From Gammaproteobacteria bacterium (GTDB taxonomy: Bacteria > Pseudomonadota > Gammaproteobacteria > Pseudomonadales > Azotimanducaceae), in assembly GCA_002725995.1 (NCBI GenBank), contig PBRQ01000095.1, forward strand, positions 1-64,000: a stretch of 64,000 nucleotides of DNA, in the 5' to 3' direction. Position 1 is the stretch's first letter, and every line of letters starts with the position of its first letter. Made by a program: the position numbers and the translations under genes. The notes under the pieces were generated by a model. It was not told where the DNA came from, did not search any database, and was given only the letters and a program-made list of their open reading frames with translations. This document shows positions 55,845 to 64,000 of the stretch, piece by piece.

Positions 55845-57035
55845 TTAAAGGCGGTCGGCGGCGATTAGTCCGAGTAGCGTATTTTCACCATCTTCAATGA
55901 CGGACACACTGGCGTCCCGCATCAGCTTTTCTATGGGGTTCTCTTTGGTAATGCCTGCACCGCCATAGATGCTGAGCGCTTCCGTTGCCACTTCCATTGC
56001 CGTTCTGGTCGATGTTACCTTACTGGCGATAGCGAGTTCGAGACTTGGATTGACTGCATTGCGGGTAACAACTCGCAGATTTAAGGCTCGTGCAGCTTCC
56101 ACCTTTCGGAACATCTCGAACAGCCGGCTCTTCACTGCCTGATGCTGGATAATGGGCTTCCCACCCTGAACCCGTTCTTTCGCGTAGTCTACAGCATGCT
56201 CCAAGGCAGCCCGGGCCAGGCCGCAGAACAGGGACCCCATTCCGCCGTTAGCACCGGTCAGGGTCATTTCCAGGACTGCATTGTATTGGTCAGGACCTGC
56301 GATCATATGATCAGCAGGAATCACCACATCGTCGAAGAATATCTCACCTTGATTCAGTGGTCTTTGCCCCACTTTATTGGTGGGTTTACCCTTGGTGACA
56401 CCATCAACATCCAGTGGAACAACGAAGACACCGCCTCCCTTGACGCCTCCCTCATCTTCATAAGCACAATATAGAGCTGCCATTTCTGCGATGGTGCCAT
56501 TGGATACCCAGGAAGACTTCTGTCCCTGGATGATTATATTGTCGCCGTCCTTCTTGGCGAAACAGTCGCCCCGCCGCGCATCCTGACCTTCGGTTTCTGA
56601 GCCACCAAAGTCCACCAGGTCACTGCCATGATTGGGTTCAGTTATTGCCCAGCAACCAACCTTGTCGGTTGTGTACTTTTCTATCAGGGCTGGATTTCCG
56701 GACATCTGTGCCAGTGTGATGGGCATGTTAGAGACCCCAAGACTGATGGCAAGGCCGCTGTCGCCCCATCCCAGCATTTCCGATGAGAGCGCCCCCAATC
56801 GTGCTGCCTCGACAGGATCCAGTGATCCATCCTCTGCAAACGTGCCAACACCCAGGTCTGCAAACTTACGATGTGCTTCCCACAGTATGGAATCCCTGGC
56901 GATGACATCATCCGGCGACATCGTATCAAGCTCTTTACCTATGGGGCGCATCACATCCTCAGCGAAGCGTCTTAGGGTGTCTCGGACTGCAACCTCCGTC
57001 TCTGAGAGTGTCTCGTTAAAGATTTCATTAGTCAC
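55845..57035 (-). CDS. Acyl-CoA dehydrogenase family protein
   Basis: CWAITEPNHGSDL, GQRPLNQGEIFFDDVVIPADHMI, EALSIYGGAGITKENPIEKLMRDASVSVIEDGENTL. Confidence 0.92.
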   Translation of the reverse strand: MTNEIFNETLSETEVAVRDTLRRFAEDVMRPIGKELDTMSPDDVIARDSILWEAHRKFADLGVGTFAEDGSLDPVEAARLGALSSEMLGWGDSGLAISLGVSNMPITLAQMSGNPALIEKYTTDKVGCWAITEPNHGSDLVDFGGSETEGQDARRGDCFAKKDGDNIIIQGQKSSWVSNGTIAEMAALYCAYEDEGGVKGGGVFVVPLDVDGVTKGKPTNKVGQRPLNQGEIFFDDVVIPADHMIAGPDQYNAVLEMTLTGANGGMGSLFCGLARAALEHAVDYAKERVQGGKPIIQHQAVKSRLFEMFRKVEAARALNLRVVTRNAVNPSLELAIASKVTSTRTAMEVATEALSIYGGAGITKENPIEKLMRDASVSVIEDGENTLLGLIAADRL

Positions 57036-57137
57036 ATCAAATACCCCGGATTCATGAGTTTATGTTTAGAAGTTTAGGCATACCCCAGCAAAAATTTCCT
57101 GATTCAAGTCAACCTGGGGCATGATAGCAGGCCAGTT

Positions 57138-58229
57138 CTAGCTGACCAGATCAAAAGCGCCAAGGGAAGTAAGAGATCCAAGGGAATTGCCCAAAAGAGT
57201 TCTGGCAAGCGCCATGCCGCGTTCGTTACCCATGTCCAGGATACCGGCAATAATTACCGCATACGATAGGAGGTAAAGCGCACATTTTTGGTAGCGATCC
57301 CGACAGGTGTTCAGAGAGTATTCGGTGCCCTGGTCTGTAAGGGCCTGATGGTAAATAGCCACCCAGTCTTCTTTTTCCCTGATATCAGTAGGCACACTTT
57401 GGGTAAGGAAATAGGCCAGGTCATGCTCGGGAGCAGAGTGGCAGACGGCCTGCCAGTCCACGAACACAACCTCATTTTCGCCAAAGAAAATGTTGTCGAG
57501 CCTGACATCACCATGAGCGATGCAGAGCGGCTCTTTACTGAACTCATCCATCAGGCGGCCCAGTGCGCCTGGTATTTTCTCTCCAACCGACCTGGCGGCA
57601 CCGGGAACCAGGTCGGCAAACTGATCCAGCACCACCGGCCATCCCATTTCAAATCCGCTCTTTACAGCGTCCCTCTGCATGGCGCTATTGTGGTTAGCCA
57701 CACCCTTGTAGCCGGTCGCTCGCCATGTATTTGCGTGCAGTTGTGCAATAGTGTTGATCACCATTCGCACGTCCTGCTCGCTGCAGCCTTTTACCTGGTC
57801 ACCTAATCGATATTCCTGCAGATCTTCAAGCAGCAATACGAATTTATAGCTGTCGTGCTCGAAGGCTCCGTAGTGACACTTTGCTGATCTTACTGGGATG
57901 GTCGGGGCAACCTCTGTGTAGAAACGGTACTCCCGGCCATAGTTATCGTACTCACGGGCAACGTCCCGATTCTCAGGTACGGGGGAGGGGAGTTTTGCAA
58001 TCAGTGATTTCGGACCCAGTGCAGAATCCAGCTTGATACGAGACACAAGACTGAGAACGCCGAATCCTTCACCGAGGGGACGTATATCCTTGAGCTCGGC
58101 AGGATAGCCCAGGACTTCAGATAGCCAGTCACCGGTTACCTCGTTAACCGACATTGGGAAAAAAGCCATCCTGAACTCCTTCAAGAATTTATAGCTAGTA
58201 GCAAAAGTACCAGCTGTCAGGTCAGACAC
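57138..58229 (-). CDS. Aminoglycoside phosphotransferase/ecdysteroid-kinase-like protein
   Basis: LLLEDLQEYRLGDQVKG, LCIAHGDVRLDNIFFGENEVVFVDWQAVCHSAPEHDLAYFL. Confidence 0.85.
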   Translation of the reverse strand: MSDLTAGTFATSYKFLKEFRMAFFPMSVNEVTGDWLSEVLGYPAELKDIRPLGEGFGVLSLVSRIKLDSALGPKSLIAKLPSPVPENRDVAREYDNYGREYRFYTEVAPTIPVRSAKCHYGAFEHDSYKFVLLLEDLQEYRLGDQVKGCSEQDVRMVINTIAQLHANTWRATGYKGVANHNSAMQRDAVKSGFEMGWPVVLDQFADLVPGAARSVGEKIPGALGRLMDEFSKEPLCIAHGDVRLDNIFFGENEVVFVDWQAVCHSAPEHDLAYFLTQSVPTDIREKEDWVAIYHQALTDQGTEYSLNTCRDRYQKCALYLLSYAVIIAGILDMGNERGMALARTLLGNSLGSLTSLGAFDLVS

Positions 58230-58269
58230 TGGTCTTTGTATGACACTAGTTCGACAAATTCAAGTAGTG

Positions 58270-58333
58270 AGGATTGAGTGGTAGGGTACCTGATCTGATG
58301 TGGCTAGCGCCATGGATGGACGGGGGCGCCGAG
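58270..58333 (+). repeat. Dispersed intergenic repeat (see 34110-34173)
   Basis: 64-nt inverted copy, 54/64 identical by eye. Confidence 0.7.
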
Positions 58334-58603
58334 CCGGTGCCACAGAAGTTTAGGAGCTCGACCATTCAATCCGGTATTCAACTAGGGACTATTGTAATCA
58401 TCACTAGAGCCTTAGTTTAGTGGACTGGCTCAAATTCGCTAATTCATTACGACTTAAAGCATCATCGCGAGCAATGAGGGGATCTTATTGTCAGGTTAAG
58501 ACTAGCTGTCTAGGGAAACTCAATTTGTTTGGCGAATATGGTGGCTTTTTTAGCTTCATCCAACTCGATATGATGTTGATACTATCCTTTTAGATTTAGG
58601 TAG

Positions 58604-60541
58604 ATGCACTGGATGAAAAACCTGCTGACCCTACTCGCTATTTCAATCTGCTTGAGCTCGATTGCTGAGGTTCCACAATCTCTTGACTGGCCCTTCTATG
58701 GTGGTACCCCTGGCGGTGGTCATTACACGACCGCGAGCCAGATAACCGCAGCGAACGTTGCCGACCTGGAGGTGGCCTGGATGCATCGTTCGGGTGACGT
58801 TCGCCAGGGTTCAGTTAGTGTTGCGGGTAGTTTAGAGGGGAAGCGTCAGATGGGATCTGCCTTCATAAGTACCCCCATCGTACTGGATGATACGCTGTAT
58901 TACTGCACACCCTTCAACCGTGTGTTTGCTCTTGATCCTGCTACGGGTAAGCAACGCTGGGTGTTTGATCCACAAGTTGATATGAGTGGTGAGGGGCTTA
59001 CAAACTGCCGGGGCGTGAGTCCCTGGTCAGACCCGGACGAGGGGAAATCAGGGCAGGTATGCGGGCATCGAATCATTACGGGAACACTTGATGGTCGCGT
59101 ATTCGCCCTCGATCGTGCTAGCGGGAAACTCTGCCAGGATTTTGGTGTCAATGGCGAGATAGACCTGACAGTTGGACTGACCGAACACTCGGCATCGGAA
59201 TATCAGATCACCAGTGCGCCAGCCATTATCGGCAATACCCTGGTCACCAATGCCTATGTCCGGGATAGCGTTCGTGACGATGTCCCGTCCGGTGTTGTTC
59301 GTGCTTATGATGTTCGCAATGGAGAATTCAAGTGGGGCTGGAACCCAGTGCCACCGGGGATGCGGGAGAAGGATGATGATGGAAACTACCTGGCGGGTAC
59401 GACCAACTCCTGGTCAACCATATCGGTGGATGCCGAGCGAAATCTGGTCATCGTTCCCACTGGGAATTCGTCACCTGACTACTACGGAGGTGAGAGGGAT
59501 GGAAAGCTCGATTACTATTCGAGTTCGGTTGTTGCACTGAACGCTTCCACTGGTGAGGTTGTCTGGCATTACCAAACGGTGCACCACGACATATGGGATT
59601 ACGATGTTCCGTCGCAGCCAACATTTATGGATATCGAGGTTGAGGGTGAAGTTCAGCCTGCTGTCGTGCAAATCACCAAGCAGGGCCTCACCTTTATACT
59701 TGATCGGGATACCGGTAAGCCCTTGTTTCCGGTTGAAGAGAGACCCGTACCTCAGGAAGGGGCAGTTGCGGGAGAATATCTGAGCCCAACGCAGCCATTT
59801 CCCCTCAAGCCGGAACCCCTTGATCGTTTGGATATTTCCCCTGACGATGCCTGGGGGTTCACTCCCCTGGATAAGCACTGGTGCAGGAAGGAAATGGAAT
59901 CACTGACGACCGGTCCCATGTACACACCCATTACGCAAAAAGGGCTTATTCTCTATCCGGCAAACGTAGGTGGTGCCAATTGGGGATCTCCTGCCATTGA
60001 CCCGATACGCAAGATCATGGTCGTGGATAGCAAACATGTGCCCATGATTTTGCAGCTGGTTCCTCGGGAAAAATGTTCAGAGCCTGGTGTAAATTTTCCA
60101 CAACTTGGTTCAGCCTATTGCGTAAAAATGAGGCCCTTCCTTTCCAGGTTCGGTGCCCCCTGTACAAAACCACCCTGGGGTACACTTGCAGCAGTGGATC
60201 TTGTGTCGGGTGCTATCAAATGGAAGATACCGCTTGGCACACTCAAGCATCAGGCACCCTGGCCACTGTCAATGATGAAAGGCGGCCTGGAAACCGGTGG
60301 CCCGATGGTTACCCAGACAGGGCTGATATTCATTGGTGCGTCTGCTGATCGACATATTCGTGCTTTCAATATCCAGACCGGCAAAGAACTCTGGGCTGAC
60401 GAAATGCCCACTACGGGCAATGGCGTGCCTATGTCCTATATTTCAGGTGGCCGGCAATATGTTGTGATCGCGGCGGGTGGCCATCTTATGTCGCTTTCCC
60501 CCGCTGGTGATTACCTGATTGCCTATTCACTGTCTGAGTAG
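58604..60541 (+). CDS. PQQ-dependent quinoprotein dehydrogenase (mGDH-like beta-propeller, no N-terminal TM domain)
   Basis: Signal peptide; WPFYGGTPGGGHYTTASQI, NRVFALDPATGKQRWVFDP, HHDIWDYDVPSQPTF, LIFIGASADRHIRAFNIQTGKELWADEMPTTGNGVPMSYISGGRQYVVIAAGGH. Confidence 0.92.
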   Translation: MHWMKNLLTLLAISICLSSIAEVPQSLDWPFYGGTPGGGHYTTASQITAANVADLEVAWMHRSGDVRQGSVSVAGSLEGKRQMGSAFISTPIVLDDTLYYCTPFNRVFALDPATGKQRWVFDPQVDMSGEGLTNCRGVSPWSDPDEGKSGQVCGHRIITGTLDGRVFALDRASGKLCQDFGVNGEIDLTVGLTEHSASEYQITSAPAIIGNTLVTNAYVRDSVRDDVPSGVVRAYDVRNGEFKWGWNPVPPGMREKDDDGNYLAGTTNSWSTISVDAERNLVIVPTGNSSPDYYGGERDGKLDYYSSSVVALNASTGEVVWHYQTVHHDIWDYDVPSQPTFMDIEVEGEVQPAVVQITKQGLTFILDRDTGKPLFPVEERPVPQEGAVAGEYLSPTQPFPLKPEPLDRLDISPDDAWGFTPLDKHWCRKEMESLTTGPMYTPITQKGLILYPANVGGANWGSPAIDPIRKIMVVDSKHVPMILQLVPREKCSEPGVNFPQLGSAYCVKMRPFLSRFGAPCTKPPWGTLAAVDLVSGAIKWKIPLGTLKHQAPWPLSMMKGGLETGGPMVTQTGLIFIGASADRHIRAFNIQTGKELWADEMPTTGNGVPMSYISGGRQYVVIAAGGHLMSLSPAGDYLIAYSLSE

Positions 60542-60609
60542 CACTTGTCGTCAGGTCTCGCGCCTTTGTGGTATTGGTTAACTGGTTATTTTGATTGAAA
60601 TCCTGGTTG

Positions 60610-61593
60610 TTAAACAGGCACCTGCTTGCCAGTGAGCCTCGCGACAACAGGTGCAAAACTCTCCATTGCATCTTCATTAACCGTTATATAGGAAATGCCA
60701 AAAGCCTCCCGGCGCATTTCCAGTTCTTCGCATATGGAATCCACGCTACCAAACAGTGCGTGTGGGTGATGAGCCATATCAGATTCAGACAGGTCGAACA
60801 TCTGGGCAAAACCTGCTAGTGTCGATGCGGCATCATCCATCACAAACGTAAAGTAGGCGCCTACTTCAATTTCAAGGTCATCAAAGCGATCGCCCGCACC
60901 TTGCCGTATCCAGTCAATTTTCTTCTGGGTTTCGGCGGCAGTTGAAGTCTGTACACCATCGGGGCCTATGATGCCGGCCCGGTTGTTGAAGTTCAAGCTG
61001 ACAATATCCGCTTCACGTCCAGCGAGGCGCAATACCCGTGGTGAACCGCCACCGATCATAATGGGGGGATGTGGTTGCTGTATGGGTTTGGGGAGGCCAT
61101 CGAATTCCTGCCAGTCGATTGTGTTGTTGGTCACTTTCAGGGGTGCATCAGATACATAAGCCTTGATACCGGAAATCACGTCTTCCAGTTTATCGATGCG
61201 CTCCCCGGGGGGATCCATTTTGAGTCCGATAGCCTTGTATTCATCTGTCAGCCAGCCGGCACCGAGCCCCAGTTCGAGACGACCGTCGGAAAGAAGGTCG
61301 ATTGTCATTGCCTCCTTGGTGAGAACCACAGGATTGTGATAGTCCACGCAGAATACGCGGCAACCAATTTTAATAGTGTCGGTTGCGGCTGCTGCGTAGG
61401 CTATGGCAGGTATCGCCGCCAGGGATTGAACTGGATGGCCAGACCTCTCCAGTGCGGGACCAGGACCGATAATATGATCCGCAAGGTGGAATGAGGAATA
61501 GCCGAGCGCCTCAACCTTTCTGGCCTTTTCTTTCCACTGGATGCCGCTCTCAGCATTGAAACTCTGTACGCCAAATCGAAATGGTTTGCTCAT
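60610..61593 (-). CDS. LLM-class (F420-type) flavin-dependent oxidoreductase
   Basis: FRFGVQSFNAESGIQWKEKARKVEALGYSSFHLADHI, GRLELGLGAGWLTDEYKAIGL, PPIMIGGGSPRVLRLAGREADIVSLN. Confidence 0.88.
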   Translation of the reverse strand: MSKPFRFGVQSFNAESGIQWKEKARKVEALGYSSFHLADHIIGPGPALERSGHPVQSLAAIPAIAYAAAATDTIKIGCRVFCVDYHNPVVLTKEAMTIDLLSDGRLELGLGAGWLTDEYKAIGLKMDPPGERIDKLEDVISGIKAYVSDAPLKVTNNTIDWQEFDGLPKPIQQPHPPIMIGGGSPRVLRLAGREADIVSLNFNNRAGIIGPDGVQTSTAAETQKKIDWIRQGAGDRFDDLEIEVGAYFTFVMDDAASTLAGFAQMFDLSESDMAHHPHALFGSVDSICEELEMRREAFGISYITVNEDAMESFAPVVARLTGKQVPV

Positions 61594-61849
61594 TCTCTGC
61601 CTCTCCCCTAGTCCACCAAATTTGTGATGAATGCCTTGGTGCCGTCAGACAGGTATGACGCGCTCAATATCCGAGGCTATTTCTGGTTCACAATCGTATG
61701 GAGCTGGAAAGAAGCAGTCAAGGCTGTCTTTTTGGTGGGGGTCGGCAGAAAGCCTGGATTCTTTCTTTTAACATGACTCACTACAATTTTTGTGATGTAC
61801 TCAGGACACGCTATCGAGAAGTAATCCAACCTATTGCAGGAGAAAGGTC

Positions 61850-62206
61850 GTGAAAATTATTATATCCGGTACTGTTGATATTGATCCGGAGAAGATGTCT
61901 GCCGCAATGACAGCGGGCAAACCACTAATAGATGGTGCGCTTACCCAGGACGGATGTCTGGACTACGACTGGTGTCCTGATCCGACGACAGAGGGGCGCA
62001 TCCGGGTTTTCGAACGCTGGGCCAGCCAAGAGGCCCTCAGTAATCATTTTGATAACCACTGGTACACGGATATGCGGGACGCTATTGGCAGCTTTGGGCT
62101 TCGTAGTGCTGATGTATTGAAATACAAGGTTGAACTTGAAGAGCCTGTTTATGATGAGACGGGCACCCCAAGGGCCGATTTTTTAACGGAGAAGAAAGAT
62201 GACTAA
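61850..62206 (+). CDS. Antibiotic biosynthesis monooxygenase (ABM)-like protein
   Basis: ISGTVDIDPEKMSAAMTAGKPLIDGALTQDGCLDYDWCPDP...RIRVFERWASQEALSNHF. Confidence 0.75.
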   Translation: MKIIISGTVDIDPEKMSAAMTAGKPLIDGALTQDGCLDYDWCPDPTTEGRIRVFERWASQEALSNHFDNHWYTDMRDAIGSFGLRSADVLKYKVELEEPVYDETGTPRADFLTEKKDD

Positions 62207-62642
62207 TAATGTTGCGGATGAATTGGAGATCAGACAGCTGGTGGCCTTGTATGCCGATGCCGTTAACCGGGTTGATAAGGATCAGTGGGCCGGAACATGG
62301 GCTGAAGACAGTGCCTGGTCATTGCCGGGTTTAGGTGATGTCAGCGGCAAAGAGGCTATCGTCAATCTATGGGAACAGGCGATGGGCGGTTTTGAATTTG
62401 TTGCGCAGCTTGTCTATCATGGCACACTGTTCATTGATGGCGATACTGGTACCGGCAGGTGGTACCTGAGTGAGCATTTACGACCCGCAGGAACAACTGA
62501 AGGTGTGTTCAATATCGGCTCCTATGCGGATGAATACCAGAGGTGTGATGGCAAGTGGTTGTTCGCCAGACGTAACTATTCTGTTCTCTATAATGATGAG
62601 GGGAAGGGTGATATGTCCGGAACGGTCACCCCCCTGTCATAA
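62199..62642 (+). CDS. SnoaL-like (NTF2 fold) protein
   Basis: EIRQLVALYADAVNRVDKDQWAGTWAEDSAWSLPGLGDVSGKEAI, GRWYLSEHLRPAG. Confidence 0.85.
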   Translation: MTNNVADELEIRQLVALYADAVNRVDKDQWAGTWAEDSAWSLPGLGDVSGKEAIVNLWEQAMGGFEFVAQLVYHGTLFIDGDTGTGRWYLSEHLRPAGTTEGVFNIGSYADEYQRCDGKWLFARRNYSVLYNDEGKGDMSGTVTPLS

Positions 62643-62691
62643 TGTCTGGAATACCCTGGCATAGACTGCAGGAACTGAGCCCTTAGCCGCA

Positions 62692-63684
62692 ATGATGCTG
62701 CAGTCCCCGATTGGTATTGTCGTTAATCCGTCCTCTGGGAAGGATGTACGTCGGCTGGTGGCAAAAGCTTCCGTATTTGATAACCGGGAGAAGAGCGCAA
62801 TTGTTCGGCGAGCACTCGTGGGGGCAGTCAATGCGGGGGCAAATCACTTTGCCTATATGGATGATTCTCACAATGTCGCCCAAAGTGCATTGGATGATTT
62901 GCAGGGAGAGTATGAGGCGACCAGGGTTGACTGCCCGAAAACAGCAACCGCCATTGATACGGAACGTGCCGCGAATGTTTTACGAACGTTGGGCTGTATA
63001 GCAACACTGATCCTGGGTGGCGATGGTACAAGCCGAGCTTTTACCAAGGGCTGGCGCGATGCGATTTTGCTCCCGGTTTCGACTGGCACCAACAATGTAT
63101 TCCCATGCTTTGCGGAAGCAACTATCGCCGGAGCAGCGCTGGGACTGATAGCCTCCGGAAAAGTGCCTCTTGAAGAGGTGACAGTGGCGACAAAATTAAT
63201 TGATATCACAATCGAAGGAGAGGATCCGGACATAGCCTTGATTGACGCGGTGGTGACGGGCGAGGCATTTGTCGGTGCGAGGGCCTTGCTTGAAGGGGAT
63301 GAGTTGAAAGCGGCAGTGCTGACACGGGCGGATCCGGCCGCAGTCGGTATCACTGCCATTGGTGGTCTAGTGCAGCCGTTAGCTGAAACCCAGCCCGGTG
63401 GTTTGCTGCTTCGCATGGGTAAAGGTAGCCGCTTTGTCAATGCGCCGATAGCCCCTGGCCTTTACCAGCAAGTTAAGGTGGAAAGTTGGACCTCGGTTGC
63501 CTATAACGAAGTAATGGAGTTTGAAGGTCCCTGTGTTATAGCTGTCGACGGAGAAAGGGAGAGAAGTATCAGACGTGGTCAGAAATTTCAAATGAAAGTA
63601 TCTTTGACTGGCCCACTGGTTATTGATATCGAAAAAGCAATGGAATTCGCTGCTGGCAGCGGCGCGTTTGTTGGTCACCTATGA
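62692..63684 (+). CDS. acoX: AcoX-like ATP-NAD kinase family protein
   Basis: IGIVVNPSSGKDVRRLVAKA, LILGGDGTSRAFTKGW, PVSTGTNNVFPCFAEATIAGAALGL; followed by lipoyl-domain gene. Confidence 0.82.
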   Translation: MMLQSPIGIVVNPSSGKDVRRLVAKASVFDNREKSAIVRRALVGAVNAGANHFAYMDDSHNVAQSALDDLQGEYEATRVDCPKTATAIDTERAANVLRTLGCIATLILGGDGTSRAFTKGWRDAILLPVSTGTNNVFPCFAEATIAGAALGLIASGKVPLEEVTVATKLIDITIEGEDPDIALIDAVVTGEAFVGARALLEGDELKAAVLTRADPAAVGITAIGGLVQPLAETQPGGLLLRMGKGSRFVNAPIAPGLYQQVKVESWTSVAYNEVMEFEGPCVIAVDGERERSIRRGQKFQMKVSLTGPLVIDIEKAMEFAAGSGAFVGHL

Positions 63685-63698
63685 GTGGGGTAACGTAA

Positions 63699-64000
63699 AT
63701 GCCAAGAGAGATATACCTGGTCAAGGTCGGAATGACGATGACCGAAGGGATGGTTGCAAAGTGGTACATTGCTGATGGGGAAACGGTCGAGCAGGGAGAA
63801 ATGTTGTATGCGCTGGAGACCGAAAAAGTAAGCCTGGATGTGGATGCCGAGGTGTCGGGTGTCGTTAAACATCAGGTCGAGCCAGGCATCATGTTGAAAC
63901 CGGGTGATATAGTCGGTCATGTATTTGAGTCCGGTGAAGAAATTCCTGACGAGGTGAAGGCTATCCCTCCAGCAGCCAACAACGAGGCTACAGGGGTGAT
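63699..64000 (+). CDS. Lipoyl-domain protein, probable E2 acyltransferase of an acetoin/2-oxoacid dehydrogenase (truncated by window end)
   Basis: MPREIYLVKVGMTMTEGMVAKWYIADGETVEQGEMLYALETEKVSLDVDAEVSGVVKHQVEPG. Confidence 0.85.
   Translation, partial: MPREIYLVKVGMTMTEGMVAKWYIADGETVEQGEMLYALETEKVSLDVDAEVSGVVKHQVEPGIMLKPGDIVGHVFESGEEIPDEVKAIPPAANNEATGV

Noticed and set aside
1-64000. CRISPR arrays, tRNA/rRNA genes, prophage or complete IS
   Set aside because: No regularly spaced repeats, no convincing tRNA-like cloverleaf in the spacers, no transposase, integrase or phage structural genes recognised.

Overview
The window looks like a chromosomal segment of a (probably marine) gammaproteobacterium. 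It is mostly housekeeping and metabolic genes; I saw no rRNA, tRNA, CRISPR array, prophage or intact IS transposase. Order: gltB (partial, -); mdh; a compact aromatic-amine-dehydrogenase locus (aauB/aauA, c-type cytochrome, radical SAM); ManA-like; Ada-AlkA fusion plus ogt; START/aroA/syd/Spy-like/anti-sigma/ECF sigma/EF-hand; a ~15 kb korAB / two PFOR-like proteins / rnfB-C-D-G-E-A supercluster ending in an unlisted 55-aa Cys-rich membrane ORF; hemJ, tauE, GNAT, acyltransferase; srkA; modABC; nudC; a comF with an in-frame stop; DegS-like protease; TolC; amidase; a decayed hybrid histidine kinase; a eukaryotic-type ileS; prs; purN; then an accessory catabolic block (matB-like, ECH, AhpD-like, ACAD, APH, PQQ dehydrogenase, LLM oxidoreductase, AcoX, AcoC-like). 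Main hunt results: (1) an AhpD/CMD-family gene at 54916-55449 read through an in-frame TGA in a CxxU context, followed 12 nt later by a GGGG-loop hairpin typical of a bacterial SECIS, so a likely selenoprotein missed by ORF calling; (2) the Kor/PFOR-like/Rnf supercluster; (3) a minimal TTQ amine dehydrogenase locus without local mauG/D/E genes but with a radical SAM gene; (4) a three-copy MITE-like repeat with CTAG ends that sits on TAG stop codons. Homology calls are from motif recognition only; no database search was run.
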